From: Pseudomonas sp. N3-W
GTDB lineage: Bacteria > Pseudomonadota > Gammaproteobacteria > Pseudomonadales > Pseudomonadaceae
Direction of reading: 5' to 3'
DNA: 64,000 nt
NCBI RefSeq assembly: GCF_024970185.1
Contig: NZ_CP103965.1
Location: forward strand, 5,351,001 to 5,415,000
This document shows, in pieces, positions 37,058 through 47,262 of the stretch (position 1 is its first letter; the number at the start of each line of letters is the position of its first letter). The notes below the pieces were generated by a model. It was not told the DNA's origin. It saw only the letters and a program-made list of their open reading frames with translations, and searched no databases. Made by a program: the position numbers and the translations under genes.

Positions 37058-37135
37058 ATGAAAACCTCTCACACCCTTATTCAGCTTCGCCAGCACCGCA
37101 GTCTGTGCCTTGTCAGTGCACGACTGCCGGGCTGA
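37058..37135 (+). CDS. Possible leader peptide upstream of leuA
   Basis: A 25-codon frame begins ATG at 37058 with GAAGG eight bases before it and ends TGA at 37133. The peptide begins MKTSHTLIQLRQHRS and ends LCLVSARLPG, with five leucines, none adjacent. It lies 90 bases before leuA and has the position of an attenuation leader for a branched-chain amino-acid gene. The leucines are scattered rather than in a run as in E. coli LeuL, so classic leucine sensing is uncertain. Confidence 0.45.
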   Translation: MKTSHTLIQLRQHRSLCLVSARLPG

Positions 37136-37205
37136 ATTGCGGTGCCTCGCCTTACGCTTTTCCCCAAGAACATTTGATCCACCGGCAGGCCGCCTCTTTT
37201 CGGCC
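37125..37205 (+). promoter_or_regulatory. leuA leader: Candidate paired RNA segments between the leader frame and leuA
   Basis: TGCCGG (37125-37130), at the end of the leader frame, can pair with CCGGCA (37182-37187). Directly after it, GGCCG (37188-37192) can pair with CGGCC (37201-37205) around CCTCTTTT. The second stem ends 20 bases before the leuA start, so it could modulate ribosome access. Pairing is by eye only. Confidence 0.3.
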
Positions 37206-37225
37206 CACACAATAAGGATTTCCCG

Positions 37226-38905
37226 ATGAGCATGCTCAAAGACCCGTCTTCGAAATACCGCGCGTTCCCGACCATCGATATCCCGGACCGCACCTGGCCG
37301 TCGAAGACCATCACTGCCGCGCCGATCTGGTGCAGCTCGGACCTTCGTGACGGCAACCAGTCGCTGATCGAGCCAATGGATGCGGTGAAAAAGCTGCGTT
37401 TCTGGAAAACCCTGGTGCAAGTGGGCGTGAAAGAAATCGAGGCGTCGTTCCCGGCAGCGTCGCAAACTGACTTCGACTTCGTCCGTACCCTGATCGAAGA
37501 CGGCCACATCCCGGACGACACCACCATTCAGGTGCTGACCCAGGGCCGTGAAGACTTGATCGAGCGCACCTTCGAATCCCTTCGTGGGGCGAAGAAAGCC
37601 ATCGTTCACCTGTACAACGCGACCTCCCCTTCCTTCCGCCGCATTGTCTTCAACCAGGACAAGGACGGAATCAAGGCCATCGCCGTGAACGCTGCCAAGC
37701 TGTTCGTCAAATACGCCGCACAGCAGCCAGAAACCCAATGGCAATTCGAATACTCGCCAGAAACTTTCAGCGCGACCGAACTCGAGTTCGCCAAGGAAGT
37801 GTGCGACGCAGTGATCGACGTGTGGAACCCGACGCCCGAGCACAAGGTGATCCTCAACCTGCCGGCGACTGTCGAATGCGCCACGCCGAACATCTATGCC
37901 GACCAGATCGAATGGTTTGGCCGTCACATCAACCGTCGTGACAGCGTGATCATCAGCCTGCACACCCACAACGACCGTGGCACTGGCGTGGCCGCTACCG
38001 AGCTGGGCCTGATGGCCGGCGCCGACCGTGTCGAAGGCTGCCTGTTCGGCAACGGCGAGCGCACTGGTAACGTTGATCTGGTGACCGTGGCACTGAACCT
38101 CTACACCCAGGGCATTCACCCTGAGCTGGACTTCTCCGACATCGATGGCGTGCGCAAAGTCGTCGAAGAGTGCAACCAGATCCAGGTGCACCCGCGTCAC
38201 CCGTACGTCGGCGACCTGGTTCACACCGCGTTCTCCGGTTCCCACCAGGATGCCATCCGCAAAGGCTTTGCCCAGCAAAAACCGGACACCCTGTGGGAAG
38301 TGCCGTACTTGCCGATCGACCCGGCCGACATCGGTCGCAGCTACGAGGCGGTAATCCGCGTCAACAGCCAGTCGGGCAAAGGCGGTATCGCGTACCTGCT
38401 GGAACAGGAATACGGCATCAGCTTGCCACGTCGCATGCAGATCGAGTTCAGCCAGGTGGTGCAGCGTGAAACCGATCGCCTGGGCCTGGAAATGACCGCC
38501 CAGCAGATCCACGCCTTGCTGCACAGCGAGTACCTGCAGGCCAACACTCCGTATGCGTTGGTCAGCCATCGCTTGCAGGAAGAGAACGGCAACAGCTCTG
38601 TCGAAGTGGAAGTCTCGGGCAAAGGCCAGGGCGAAACCAACCTGCACTGGCGCGGCAAGGGCAACGGCGCCCTGGAGGCTCTGGTGGCCGGTCTGCCGAT
38701 TCCGGTGGAGATCATGGACTACAACGAACACGCCATCGGCGCGGGCACCAATGCCAAGGCGGCGGCCTACATTGAACTGCGCGTTGACGGTCAGCGTGCG
38801 GTGCACGGCGTGGGTATCGATGAGAACATCACCACGGCCAGCTTCAAGGCGTTGTTCAGCGCGCTGAACCGCTCGCTGAGCCAGCCGGAAGCGAAAGCCG
38901 CCTAA
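37226..38905 (+). CDS. leuA: 2-isopropylmalate synthase
   Basis: A 559-residue enzyme that condenses acetyl-CoA and 2-oxoisovalerate, the first committed step of leucine synthesis. The catalytic barrel includes [14 protein letters not shown] (Asp and Arg of the active site) and [17 protein letters not shown] (metal-binding His pair); [17 protein letters not shown] is conserved. The C-terminal regulatory domain (about 430-555), which binds leucine, is present. It is the longer LeuA form of pseudomonads (E. coli 523). The leader region upstream may regulate it, and a terminator follows. Confidence 0.96.
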   Translation: MSMLKDPSSKYRAFPTIDIPDRTWPSKTITAAPIWCSSDLRDGNQSLIEPMDAVKKLRFWKTLVQVGVKEIEASFPAASQTDFDFVRTLIEDGHIPDDTTIQVLTQGREDLIERTFESLRGAKKAIVHLYNATSPSFRRIVFNQDKDGIKAIAVNAAKLFVKYAAQQPETQWQFEYSPETFSATELEFAKEVCDAVIDVWNPTPEHKVILNLPATVECATPNIYADQIEWFGRHINRRDSVIISLHTHNDRGTGVAATELGLMAGADRVEGCLFGNGERTGNVDLVTVALNLYTQGIHPELDFSDIDGVRKVVEECNQIQVHPRHPYVGDLVHTAFSGSHQDAIRKGFAQQKPDTLWEVPYLPIDPADIGRSYEAVIRVNSQSGKGGIAYLLEQEYGISLPRRMQIEFSQVVQRETDRLGLEMTAQQIHALLHSEYLQANTPYALVSHRLQEENGNSSVEVEVSGKGQGETNLHWRGKGNGALEALVAGLPIPVEIMDYNEHAIGAGTNAKAAAYIELRVDGQRAVHGVGIDENITTASFKALFSALNRSLSQPEAKAA

Positions 38906-38921
38906 GGCTTCGCTGAAATGC

Positions 38922-38957
38922 AAAAGGCCCTGGGGTGAGAACCTTGGGGCCTTTTTA
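38922..38957 (+). terminator. Rho-independent terminator after leuA
   Basis: AAAAGGCCC and GGGGCCTTTTT pair across a loop containing TGAGAACC, 17 bases after the leuA stop, with a T-run. Confidence 0.85.
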
Positions 38958-38991
38958 TTTGACCTGGTTTTTGTGTTGCCTGCACCGGCCT

Positions 38992-39085
38992 CATCGCGAG
39001 CAAGCGCGCTCCCACAGTGGATTTTTGGTGTACACAAAATCTGTGTTCACATCGATCAAATGTGGGAGCGAGCTTGCTCGCGATG
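38992..39085. repeat. REP doublet, GAGC type
   Basis: CATCGCGAGCAAGCGCGCTC begins at 38992 and TGTGGGAGCGAGCTTGCTCG begins at 39061. One base of the left arm differs (GCGCGC in place of GCTCGC). It lies between leuA and the convergent amidase. Confidence 0.88.
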
Positions 39086-39109
39086 GGGCCCTGTCAGGCA
39101 GTCGAAATC

Positions 39110-39901
39110 TCAGGTGAACTCGAAGGTATCGGCATCCAGATTCGCCGGAAACCGCGTGCGGTACGCCGCCAGTTCCGCCGCATCCAGCACCACCTGAAAC
39201 ACTCCGTCGGCCTCCCCGGCACTCAGCAACGTTTCGCCCTGGAAATCCAGCACCTGACTGTCTCCGGTATACGCGAACCCTTTGCCATCCGTGCCGATGC
39301 GATTCACCGCCGCCACATAACACAGGTTCTCGATGGCACGGGCCGGCAGCAAGCGGTTCCAGTGCAGGCGTCGTGCGCCCGGCCAGTTGGCGGTGTAGAG
39401 CAGCAGATCGGTGTCCCGCGCATCACGACTCCACACCGGGAAACGCAGGTCGTAGCAAATCAGTGGCCGAATACGCCAGCCCTTGAGCTCGAACTGCACC
39501 TGGCGCTCACCGGGGGTGTAGTGATTGTGCTCACCGGCCATGCGGAACAGATGGCGCTTGTCGTAATGCAACACTTCGCCATCTGGACGCGCCCATAGCA
39601 AGCGATTGCGATGACTGCCGTCGGCAGCCTGAATGATCACGCTGCCGGTGATTACGGCGTCGAGCTTTTCAGCCTGGATGCGCAGCCATTTGCTGGTCGG
39701 ACCGTTTTCCGACTCGGCCAGGGTCTCGGACTCCATGGAAAAACCGGTGGTGAACATCTCCGGCAGGATAATCAGGTCCGCCCCCCGCGCCTGCTCCAGC
39801 AACTGCACGAAATGCTCCAGATTGGCCTGCCGGTCATGCCAGGCCAATGTCGTCTGGATCAGCGCGATGTTCAAATTGGGCAGTGCACTCAGATCACGCA
39901 T
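39110..39901 (-). CDS. yafV: Carbon-nitrogen hydrolase, omega-amidase YafV-like
   Basis: A 263-residue nitrilase-superfamily enzyme. The Glu-Lys-Cys triad is visible: Glu48 (LIILPEMFTTGF), Lys115 (HYDKRHLFRM) and Cys149 (RPLICYDLRFPVWSRD). YafV-type omega-amidases hydrolyse the 2-oxo-acid amides made when glutamine serves as amino donor. The adjacent aminotransferase overlaps its start by 13 bases, so the two proteins probably act in sequence in methionine or glutamine transamination, as the paired YbdL/YafV pathway. Confidence 0.9.
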   Translation of the reverse strand: MRDLSALPNLNIALIQTTLAWHDRQANLEHFVQLLEQARGADLIILPEMFTTGFSMESETLAESENGPTSKWLRIQAEKLDAVITGSVIIQAADGSHRNRLLWARPDGEVLHYDKRHLFRMAGEHNHYTPGERQVQFELKGWRIRPLICYDLRFPVWSRDARDTDLLLYTANWPGARRLHWNRLLPARAIENLCYVAAVNRIGTDGKGFAYTGDSQVLDFQGETLLSAGEADGVFQVVLDAAELAAYRTRFPANLDADTFEFT

Positions 39902-41037
39902 AGTTTTGCCGCTGCTTCACGCAGGGTCTCCTCACGTTTGGCGAAGCACAAGCGCACCAGGCGCTGACCTTCGGGCGGAGTCTGGTAGAACACCGAGATC
40001 GGGATGCTCGCCACGCCGTGTTCGCGGGTCATCCACATCGCCATCTCGACGTCATTGAGGTCCGGGCGGATCTGCGAGTAGTCGACCAGCTGGAAATAGG
40101 TGCCGGTCACTCGGGTAAAACTGAAGCGTGACGGCGCCAGGAGGTCGCAAAACAGGTCGCGTTTGGCCTGATAGAAACCCGGTAATTCTTCCACGTGTTC
40201 CGGGTGCTCGGCCATGTAGTCGGCCAGCGCATATTGCAGCGGCGTCACGCCGCAGAAACTGACGTACTGGTGCACCTTGCGCAGCTCCGCCGTAAGGGCC
40301 GGTGGCGCGACGACATAGCCTGTTTTCCAGCCGGTGACGTGGTAGGTCTTGCCGAACGAACTGACGACGAAGGCACGTTTATACAGTTCTTCGTGGGCCA
40401 GGACACTGACGTGGGGCACGCCGTCGAACACCAGGTGTTCATAGACTTCGTCGCTGAGCACATAGATGTCGCGGTCGCGGATCAACGCCGCCAGCTGATC
40501 CAGCTCGGCACGACTGATCAACGCACCGCTGGGGTTGTGCGGGGTATTGAGGATGATCATCCGTGTACGTGGGCTGAGGGCTTGCGTGAGCTTCTCGAAA
40601 TCGATGGAGAAGTCTTTCAGGCCAAGCTGCACATGCACGCAACGACCGCCTGCCAGTTCAACGGCCGGTTCGTAGCTGTCATAGGCCGGATCGAACACGA
40701 TCACTTCATCGCCGCTGTGGATAACGGCCTGAATGGCACAGAAGATCGCCTGCGTCGCACCGGGGGTGACAGTCACTTCGTTGTCGGCATCGACCTGGGC
40801 GCCGTAACTTCGCGCGATCTTGGCCGCGATCTGCTGACGCAGTACTGGCAGGCCAGTCATTGGCGAGTATTGGTTATGGCCGTTGGCGATGTGCCAGCCC
40901 ACGGCATCGCGCAGGGCTTGCGGGCCCTCGAAATCAGGAAAGCCCTGGGACAGGTTTATGGCTCCGGTCTGCGCCGCGAGCTGAGACATCTGAGTGAAGA
41001 TAGTGATGCCGACATTCGGCAGCTTACTGGTGATCAT
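39889..41037 (-). CDS. PLP-dependent aminotransferase, methionine aminotransferase YbdL-like
   Basis: A 382-residue class I aminotransferase. The PLP Lys230 is in SSFGKTYHVTGWKTGYV. NTPHNPSGALISRAEL and LSDEVYEHLVFD are class I signatures. NQYSPMTGLPVLRQQI and ISVFYQTPPEGQRLVRLCFAK recall E. coli YbdL, which transaminates methionine to 4-methylthio-2-oxobutanoate. The ATG at 41037 (MITSKLPNVGITIFTQMS) is preferred. It overlaps the omega-amidase gene. Confidence 0.88.
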   Translation of the reverse strand: MITSKLPNVGITIFTQMSQLAAQTGAINLSQGFPDFEGPQALRDAVGWHIANGHNQYSPMTGLPVLRQQIAAKIARSYGAQVDADNEVTVTPGATQAIFCAIQAVIHSGDEVIVFDPAYDSYEPAVELAGGRCVHVQLGLKDFSIDFEKLTQALSPRTRMIILNTPHNPSGALISRAELDQLAALIRDRDIYVLSDEVYEHLVFDGVPHVSVLAHEELYKRAFVVSSFGKTYHVTGWKTGYVVAPPALTAELRKVHQYVSFCGVTPLQYALADYMAEHPEHVEELPGFYQAKRDLFCDLLAPSRFSFTRVTGTYFQLVDYSQIRPDLNDVEMAMWMTREHGVASIPISVFYQTPPEGQRLVRLCFAKREETLREAAAKLCVI

Positions 41038-41110
41038 CGGTGATTCCCTGCTCAACACCCGGCTCTACGGCGGCGCGGGAGAGCCCGAGGATAGCCCATA
41101 CGGCGCCCAT

Positions 41111-41137
41111 AAAAAAAGGGCGCCTGATGGCGCCCTT
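41111..41137 (-). terminator. Terminator for the der transcript (minus strand)
   Basis: On the minus strand AAGGGCGCC, loop ATCA, GGCGCCCTT is followed by TTTTTTT. It lies downstream of der and before the aminotransferase start. Confidence 0.85.
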
Positions 41138-41161
41138 CTTCTAAATCAATCACCGCATACC

Positions 41162-41294
41162 TGGGGCGAGGGAGCTTGCTCCCGCTGGATCGCGAAGCGG
41201 TCCCAATATCTGCAACCGAGATCGTTCAGAGAGAACGCGTCGGCTGGTTTTGCGACTGCTGCGCAGTCGAGCGGGAGCAAGCTCCCTCGTCACA
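41162..41294. repeat. Long inverted repeat, second copy of the GAGGGAGCTTGCTCCC-type element
   Basis: GGCGAGGGAGCTTGCTCCCG near 41165 and AGCGGGAGCAAGCTCCCTCG at 41270 are the arms. CGCGAAGCGG and a CGACTGCT...CGC...CGAGCGGG interior are shared with the copy at 15567. It lies between der and its terminator. Confidence 0.87.
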
Positions 41295-41327
41295 AAGGCC
41301 CGCCACATTGAGCGGGCAAGTCGACAA

Positions 41328-42797
41328 TCAGCGCTTGTCGCGGCGCTTTTTGTCGGCTTTCTTGTGGTGCGACATCATCCGACGCTTCTTGTTGACCTGG
41401 CGGTCGGTGAGCGAGTTCTTGTTGCCTTCGTACGGGTTTTCGCCGCCCTTGAACTCGATGCGGATCGGCGTACCAACCAGCTTCAAGACACGACGGTAAG
41501 TGTTTTCCAGATAGCGAACGTACGACTTCGGCACTTTCTCGATCTGGTTACCGTGGATCACGATGATCGGCGGGTTGGCACCACCCAAGTGCGCATAACG
41601 CAGCTTGATCCGGCGGTTGTTGACCATCGGTGGCGCGTGCTCGCCAACCGCATCTTCCAGAATCTGGGTCAGGCGGTTGGTCGGCCAGCGGGTAACCGCG
41701 GACTTGAACGAGTTCTGTACCGAGGCGTAAAGGTTGCCCACGCCAGTACCGTGCAGTGCCGAGATGAAGTGGATGTCGGCAAAGTCAACGAAGAACAGAC
41801 GACGCTGTAGCTCGACCTTGACGAAATCGCGCTCGCTCGGCGTCATGCCGTCCCACTTGTTGATCGCGATAACCAGTGCACGACCGGCTTCCAGGGCAAA
41901 GCCCAAGAGGTTGAGGTCGTGGTCCACCACGCCTTCGCGGGCGTCCATCACAAAGATCACCACGTTGGCGTCTTTGATCGCTTGCAGGGTTTTGACCACG
42001 GAGAATTTTTCGACTTCTTCGTGGATCTTGCCGCGCTTGCGCACACCAGCGGTGTCGATCAGCGTGTACTTCTCTTCGTTACGCTCGAAGGGAATGTAGA
42101 TACTGTCGCGGGTGGTGCCGGGCTGGTCGTAGACGATAACCCGGTCTTCACCGAGCATGCGGTTGACCAGGGTCGACTTGCCAACGTTCGGACGACCGAT
42201 GATGGCGATCTTGATCCCGTCTTTTTCGCTCGGGCCAGGAATGCGCTTGGCTTCCTCGCCTTCGGCAACGATTTCTTCTTCGCCGTCTTCAGGCTCTTCG
42301 TCGTCTTTGGGGAAGTCGCTGAGGGCGATTTCCAGCATCTGGGTGATGCCACGACCGTGGGCGCCGGCGATCGGGATCGCGTGGCCCATGCCCAGCGGGG
42401 CGAATTCAGCGCGGGCCATTTCCGGGTCGATGTTGTCGACCTTGTTGGCAACCACGTAGGAACGCTTGTTACGTTTGCGCAAATGCTCGGCGATCATCTG
42501 GTCGGCGGCGGTGAAACCAGCCTTGGCATCTACCAGGAACAGAACGACATCGGCTTCTTCAATGGCCAGCAGCGACTGCTCGGCCATTTTTTCGTCCATA
42601 CCATGCTCGTCACCGGAGATACCGCCGGTGTCGACCAGAATGTAGGAACGCCCTTGCCACTTGGCCTCACCGTATTGGCGATCACGGGTCAGACCGGACA
42701 AGTCGCCGACGATGGCGTCGCGAGTCCTGGTCAGGCGGTTGAACAAGGTGGACTTGCCGACGTTCGGTCGGCCCACCAGGGCGATTACGGGAACCAT
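41328..42797 (-). CDS. der: Ribosome-assembly GTPase Der (EngA)
   Basis: A 489-residue protein with two GTPase domains in tandem. The first has GRPNVGKST at residues 9-17 and a DTGG motif; the second has [15 protein letters not shown] after an acidic linker ([10 protein letters not shown]). The C-terminal KH-like domain ends in a strongly basic tail ([14 protein letters not shown]). Der matures the 50S subunit. Length matches the family (490). The ATG at 42797 ([12 protein letters not shown]) is chosen over a start four codons earlier. It is the last gene of the conserved hisS-bamB-der block. Confidence 0.97.
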   Translation of the reverse strand: MVPVIALVGRPNVGKSTLFNRLTRTRDAIVGDLSGLTRDRQYGEAKWQGRSYILVDTGGISGDEHGMDEKMAEQSLLAIEEADVVLFLVDAKAGFTAADQMIAEHLRKRNKRSYVVANKVDNIDPEMARAEFAPLGMGHAIPIAGAHGRGITQMLEIALSDFPKDDEEPEDGEEEIVAEGEEAKRIPGPSEKDGIKIAIIGRPNVGKSTLVNRMLGEDRVIVYDQPGTTRDSIYIPFERNEEKYTLIDTAGVRKRGKIHEEVEKFSVVKTLQAIKDANVVIFVMDAREGVVDHDLNLLGFALEAGRALVIAINKWDGMTPSERDFVKVELQRRLFFVDFADIHFISALHGTGVGNLYASVQNSFKSAVTRWPTNRLTQILEDAVGEHAPPMVNNRRIKLRYAHLGGANPPIIVIHGNQIEKVPKSYVRYLENTYRRVLKLVGTPIRIEFKGGENPYEGNKNSLTDRQVNKKRRMMSHHKKADKKRRDKR

Positions 42798-42823
42798 GCG
42801 GCTCTCCACTTCGTTATTTCAGA

Positions 42824-42853
42824 AAATACAAAAGCCGCTGCGAGGCAGCGGCT
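42824..42853 (-). terminator. Terminator-like hairpin between bamB and der
   Basis: AGCCGCTGC (42833-42841) and GCAGCGGCT (42845-42853) form a nine-base perfect stem; read on the minus strand it is followed by TTTGTATTTTC. It may end the transcript coming from bamB just before der. Confidence 0.75.
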
Positions 42854-42870
42854 GGTGCTCGGGGCAGCAC

Positions 42871-42971
42871 TGTGGGAGCGGGCTTGCTCGCGAATAAACG
42901 TCACAGCACCGCGTTTATCCAGACCGCACGCGTCATCGTTGACGCCTTTCGCGAGCAAGCCCGCTCCCACA
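42871..42971. repeat. REP doublet between bamB and der
   Basis: TGTGGGAGCGGGCTTGCTCG starts at 42871 and TTCGCGAGCAAGCCCGCTCC starts near 42949, with about 50 bases between. Both arms are mixed GGGC/GCTC, but they complement each other well. Confidence 0.9.
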
Positions 42972-43011
42972 GGTGAAGCCGCTTGGGGTCAACCCAAGCA
43001 TAGTCAATCCA

Positions 43012-44163
43012 TTACTTGATGGTCAGGGCTTCCAGTTTGCCGCTGTTGCCATACACATAAATCATGTCACCCACCACCAGCGGACGAGCCCGCAGGCCGT
43101 CGCTGTCGATGCGCTCACGACCGACGAAACGACCGTCGACCTGGCTCAGCAGGTGCAGGTAGCCTTCCATGTCGCCGACTGCAACGTAGCTGGAGAACAC
43201 TTCCGGAGCCGACAGCTGACGGCGGGCCAGCGAGTCGTTGCTCCACAATGCAGTGGTGGAACGCTCGTCGACCGCTTCAACCGTGCCCGTGGACAGGCTG
43301 ATGTAGACGCTGCCGAAACCCTGGGCCAGACCGGCATAGCTGGAAGCATCACGCTGCCAGAGCTGACGACCGCTTTCCAGGTCCAGTGCCGCAGCGCGAC
43401 CCTGGTAGCTGGCTACATAGACGGTACCGCCAGACAGCAGCAGGCCGCCGTCGATGTCGACCACACGCTCCAGTTCCGAACGACCCTGTGGAATGGCAAT
43501 TCGTTGTTCCCACACCGGCACGCCGTTGGTGATATCGAGTGCAACCACTTTACCGGTCGACAGCCCAGCGACCGCGAGGCGGTTGGTGACGACGGGGGCA
43601 CTGGTGCCACGCAGGGTCAGGACCGCAGGCGTGCTGTCATACAACCAGCGCTGGGCGCCGGTGGCGGCATCCAGACCGATCAGACGGTCGTCCTGAGTCT
43701 GAACCACCACAACGTCGCCGTTGTTGGCAGGTGGTGCGAGGACTTCGCTGGACACGCGAGCGCGCCATTTCTCTTCACCGTTGGTGGCGTCCAGGGCAAC
43801 GATTTCGCCCTTGAGGGTGCCGACCATGACCAGACCGTAACCCACGCCAACGGCGCCGGAAACAGGCAGTTCAAGGTCTTTCTTCCATTTGACGTCGCCG
43901 GTCATGCGGTCCATCGAGACCACAATACCGTTTACGTCAGCGGCGTAGATGCTGTCGCCATCGATTGCCGGCACCAGCATGTTGTAGGTTTCGCCCTGAC
44001 CGTCACCGATCGAACGACTCCATTGCTTGTGCAGAACCACTTCTTCCTTGAAGTCGACCAGTTCGGCCGGTGGCAGTTCTTTTTTGCTGTTGCTGCTGCA
44101 ACCCGCGGCCAACAAGGCCAGAGCCAGCAATGCTGCATGTTTCCAACGGATCACGTCACGCAT
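43012..44163 (-). CDS. bamB: Outer-membrane protein assembly lipoprotein BamB
   Basis: A 383-residue lipoprotein of the BAM complex that inserts outer-membrane beta-barrels. The signal is HAALLALALLAAGC, with the lipobox Cys lipidated. An eight-bladed propeller follows, with repeated units such as ALDATNGEEKWRARV, GLDAATGAQRWLYD and ALDLESGRQLWQRD. The ATG at 44163 (MRDVIRWKH) is the start that gives a proper signal peptide; upstream in-frame starts lie inside yfgM. It overlaps yfgM by eight bases. Confidence 0.95.
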   Translation of the reverse strand: MRDVIRWKHAALLALALLAAGCSSNSKKELPPAELVDFKEEVVLHKQWSRSIGDGQGETYNMLVPAIDGDSIYAADVNGIVVSMDRMTGDVKWKKDLELPVSGAVGVGYGLVMVGTLKGEIVALDATNGEEKWRARVSSEVLAPPANNGDVVVVQTQDDRLIGLDAATGAQRWLYDSTPAVLTLRGTSAPVVTNRLAVAGLSTGKVVALDITNGVPVWEQRIAIPQGRSELERVVDIDGGLLLSGGTVYVASYQGRAAALDLESGRQLWQRDASSYAGLAQGFGSVYISLSTGTVEAVDERSTTALWSNDSLARRQLSAPEVFSSYVAVGDMEGYLHLLSQVDGRFVGRERIDSDGLRARPLVVGDMIYVYGNSGKLEALTIK

Positions 44164-44797
44164 CCCCTTTGGCCAGGTCGTCCAGCTTGATTTGTAAGCC
44201 GCCAACCGCCGCTTCATCCGACAGTGCAGCCTTGGCTTTTTGATACGCCTTGTTCGCTTCGTCGGTACGGCCCAGTTGCACCAGTAGGTCGCCCTTTAGT
44301 TCTTCACGAGTGGCCAGGAACGACTTATCGGCATCGCCTTCGAGCAGTTTCAGGGCTTCATCGGCCTTGTTCTGCGCGGCCAGCACTTGCGCCAGACGCT
44401 GACGGGCGATTTCGCCCAGCGCCGGGTTGGCCGGCTTGTCGGTAATGGCTTTCAGCTCGCTGGCTGCGTCATCCAGCTTGCCGCTGTCGACTGCAACTTT
44501 CGCCACGAACAGGCTGCCGTACTGCGCGTAGGCGCTGCCGCCGAACTCGCTGTTGAGCTTGCCGGCCAGGTCCGAAACACGAGCGGCGTCAGGCTTGCCG
44601 TCCGGCGTCAACGTGGTTTCCAGCAATTGCTGATAGAGAATCGAGGCGCCTTGCGACTGATTGCTCTGATACTTGTGAAAGGCCTGCCAGCCGAACACGA
44701 TTACCAGCGCCAACAGGCCGCCAGTGACCAGGGGCTTGCCGTTGCGTGTCCACCAGTCCTTCAAATCCGCCAGTTGTTCGTCTTCGGTACTCGACAC
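44156..44797 (-). CDS. yfgM: YfgM-family membrane-anchored TPR-like protein
   Basis: A 213-residue protein with a cytoplasmic N-terminus (DEQLADLKDWWTRNGKPL), one membrane helix (LVTGGLLALVIVFGWQAF, about 23-43) and a periplasmic helical-repeat domain. YfgM binds the SecYEG translocon and chaperones such as PpiD, helping outer-membrane protein traffic. Its place between hisS and bamB, the conserved order, supports the assignment. Length matches E. coli YfgM (206). Confidence 0.92.
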   Translation of the reverse strand: MSSTEDEQLADLKDWWTRNGKPLVTGGLLALVIVFGWQAFHKYQSNQSQGASILYQQLLETTLTPDGKPDAARVSDLAGKLNSEFGGSAYAQYGSLFVAKVAVDSGKLDDAASELKAITDKPANPALGEIARQRLAQVLAAQNKADEALKLLEGDADKSFLATREELKGDLLVQLGRTDEANKAYQKAKAALSDEAAVGGLQIKLDDLAKGDA

Positions 44798-44837
44798 CCC
44801 AATACTCCTTAATCGCTAAATCGGCTGTTTGACAGCT

Positions 44838-46127
44838 TCAACCCTGCACGACGCAGGTGGCCAGGTGTGCAGCGAGCGCATCCCAGGCAATGCTTTGTTG
44901 TTCGCCCTGGCCACGCAGGGGTTTGAAACCTACCACTTGCTGGGCCATCTCGTCGTCACCGAGGATCAGCGCATACAGCGCACCGCTCTTGTCGGCTTTC
45001 TTGAACTGGCTTTTGAAGCTGCCGGCGCCGGCATTGACTTGCAGGCGCAGGTTCGGCAATTGGTCACGAACGCGTTCACTCAGGGTCAGACCGGCCAGCT
45101 CGGCGGCTTCACCGAAGGCGCAGAGATAGACGTCAACCTGACGGGAAATTTCTTCCGGAATCTGTTCCAGGGTTTCCAGCAGCAGCACCAGACGCTCGAT
45201 ACCCATGGCGAAACCAACGCCGGGGGTCGGCTTGCCGCCCATCTGCTCCACCAGACCGTCGTAACGACCACCGGCACACACGGTGCCTTGGGCGCCCAGC
45301 TTGTCGGTGACCCATTCGAAAACGGTTTTGCTGTAGTAATCCAGCCCGCGAACCAGCTTCGGGTTGATCACATAAGGAATGCCGGCAGCGTCCAGGCGAG
45401 CCTTGAGGCCCTCGAAGTGCACGCGGGACTCGTCGTCGAGGTAGTCGGCCATTTTCGGCGCATCGACCAGCACGGCTTGCGTGTCAGCGTTCTTGGTGTC
45501 CAGAACCCGCAGTGGGTTGGTCTTCAAACGGCGCTGGCTGTCTTCATCGAGCTTGTCCAGGTGTGCGGACAGGAATTCAACCAGGGCGTCGCGATAACGG
45601 CCACGGGATTCACTGGTGCCCAGGCTGTTGAGTTCGAGCTTGACCGCATCGCGGATGCCCAACTCGCCCCACAGGCGCCAGGTCAACACGATCAACTCGG
45701 CATCGATGTCCGGACCGTCGAGGTTGAAGACTTCGCAACCGATCTGGTGGAACTGGCGATAACGGCCTTTTTGCGGGCGCTCGTGGCGGAACATCGGACC
45801 GATGTACCAGAGTTTCTGTACCTGGCCGCCGCCAGTGATACCGTGTTCAAGTACCGCACGCACACAGGCCGCCGTGCCTTCAGGGCGCAGGGTCAGGGAG
45901 TCACCGTTGCGGTCGTCGAAGGTGTACATCTCTTTTTCGACGATGTCGGTCACTTCACCGATGGAGCGCTTGAACAGCTCGGTGAACTCGACGATCGGCA
46001 TGCGGATCTGCTTGTAACCGTAGTTATCCAGCAAACGCGAAACCGTGCCTTCGAAATGACGCCACAGGGGAGTCTGTTCGGGCAGGATGTCGTTCATGCC
46101 ACGTATGGCTTGCAAAGACTTGCTCAC
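44838..46127 (-). CDS. hisS: Histidyl-tRNA synthetase
   Basis: A 429-residue class II synthetase. Class II motifs are visible: motif 2 ([21 protein letters not shown]) and the motif 3 region ([15 protein letters not shown]), with the histidine-binding [16 protein letters not shown] and CAGGRYDGL. The N-terminus [16 protein letters not shown] is conserved. The length agrees with E. coli HisS (424). It is the third gene of the ispG-hisS-yfgM-bamB run. Confidence 0.97.
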   Translation of the reverse strand: MSKSLQAIRGMNDILPEQTPLWRHFEGTVSRLLDNYGYKQIRMPIVEFTELFKRSIGEVTDIVEKEMYTFDDRNGDSLTLRPEGTAACVRAVLEHGITGGGQVQKLWYIGPMFRHERPQKGRYRQFHQIGCEVFNLDGPDIDAELIVLTWRLWGELGIRDAVKLELNSLGTSESRGRYRDALVEFLSAHLDKLDEDSQRRLKTNPLRVLDTKNADTQAVLVDAPKMADYLDDESRVHFEGLKARLDAAGIPYVINPKLVRGLDYYSKTVFEWVTDKLGAQGTVCAGGRYDGLVEQMGGKPTPGVGFAMGIERLVLLLETLEQIPEEISRQVDVYLCAFGEAAELAGLTLSERVRDQLPNLRLQVNAGAGSFKSQFKKADKSGALYALILGDDEMAQQVVGFKPLRGQGEQQSIAWDALAAHLATCVVQG

Positions 46128-46149
46128 AAAATTTCCTTAATTCGTTTGA

Positions 46150-47259
46150 TCAGCCGCGCGCGATTACTGCTGCGTCAGCCTCGACCTTTTCGGCCGCTTT
46201 CTGGCGGATCAAGCGTTCAAGCTCATCCACCAGATTATCATTCGTCAGTTTCTGCGCCGGCTTGCCGTCGATGTAAATCAGGTTTGGCGTGCCGCCGGTC
46301 AAGCCGATATGGGCTTCCTTGGCTTCGCCCGGACCGTTGACCACACAACCGATCACCGCGACATCCAGCGGTACCAGCAGGTCTTCGAGGCGCCCTTCCA
46401 GCTCGTTCATGGTTTTGACCACATCGAAGTTCTGCCGCGAGCAGCTCGGGCAGGCGATGAAGTTGATGCCACGGGAACGCAGGTGCAGGGATTTGAGAAT
46501 GTCGTAGCCGACTTTCACTTCCTCGACCGGGTCGGCCGCCAACGAGATGCGAATAGTATCGCCAATCCCTTCGGCGAGCAGCATACCGAGGCCGACGGCG
46601 GATTTCACTGTGCCTGAGCGCAAACCGCCTGCTTCAGTGATACCCAAATGCAGCGGCTGGACGATTTCCTTGGCCAGCAGGCGGTAGGCGGCGACGGCCA
46701 TGAACACGTCGGAGGCCTTCACGCTGACCTTGAAGTCCTTGAAGTTCAGGCGTTCCAGGTGTTCGACGTGACGCAGGGCCGACTCGACCAGCGCTGCCGG
46801 CGTCGGCTCGCCGTATTTCTTTTGCAGGTCTTTTTCCAGGGAGCCGGCGTTGACGCCGATGCGGATCGGGATCCCGCGGTCACGGGCGGCATCGACTACC
46901 GCACGCACGCGATCTTCACGACCGATGTTGCCCGGATTGATCCGCAGGCAATCGACACCCAGTTCGGCGACACGCAGCGCGATCCGGTAGTCGAAGTGGA
47001 TGTCGGCGACCAATGGCACCTTGACCAGTTGCTTGATCTTGCCGAAGGCTTCGGCGGCGTCCATGTCCGGCACGGAAATGCGCACAATATCGACGCCAGC
47101 GGCTTCCAGGCGGTTGATCTGGGCCACGGTGGCGGCCACGTCATTGGTGTCGCTGTTGGTCATGCTCTGCACAGCGATAGGCGCATCGCCGCCTACCGGT
47201 ACGTTACCGACCCAGATCTTGCGGGATTCGCGACGTTTGATTGGAGATTCGCCGTGCAT
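46150..47259 (-). CDS. ispG: 4-hydroxy-3-methylbut-2-en-1-yl diphosphate synthase IspG
   Basis: A 369-residue 4Fe-4S enzyme of the MEP isoprenoid route that reduces methylerythritol cyclodiphosphate to HMBPP. Cluster ligands are in [13 protein letters not shown] and [20 protein letters not shown]. The N-terminal barrel begins [20 protein letters not shown]. Length matches (372 in E. coli). It lies four bases from rodZ and 22 from hisS, so it is tightly packed in one transcript. Confidence 0.97.
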   Translation of the reverse strand: MHGESPIKRRESRKIWVGNVPVGGDAPIAVQSMTNSDTNDVAATVAQINRLEAAGVDIVRISVPDMDAAEAFGKIKQLVKVPLVADIHFDYRIALRVAELGVDCLRINPGNIGREDRVRAVVDAARDRGIPIRIGVNAGSLEKDLQKKYGEPTPAALVESALRHVEHLERLNFKDFKVSVKASDVFMAVAAYRLLAKEIVQPLHLGITEAGGLRSGTVKSAVGLGMLLAEGIGDTIRISLAADPVEEVKVGYDILKSLHLRSRGINFIACPSCSRQNFDVVKTMNELEGRLEDLLVPLDVAVIGCVVNGPGEAKEAHIGLTGGTPNLIYIDGKPAQKLTNDNLVDELERLIRQKAAEKVEADAAVIARG

Positions 47260-47262
47260 GAC

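Noticed and set aside
37004..39037. 677-codon minus-strand open frame across leuA
   Set aside because: Antisense to leuA, which has complete active-site motifs.
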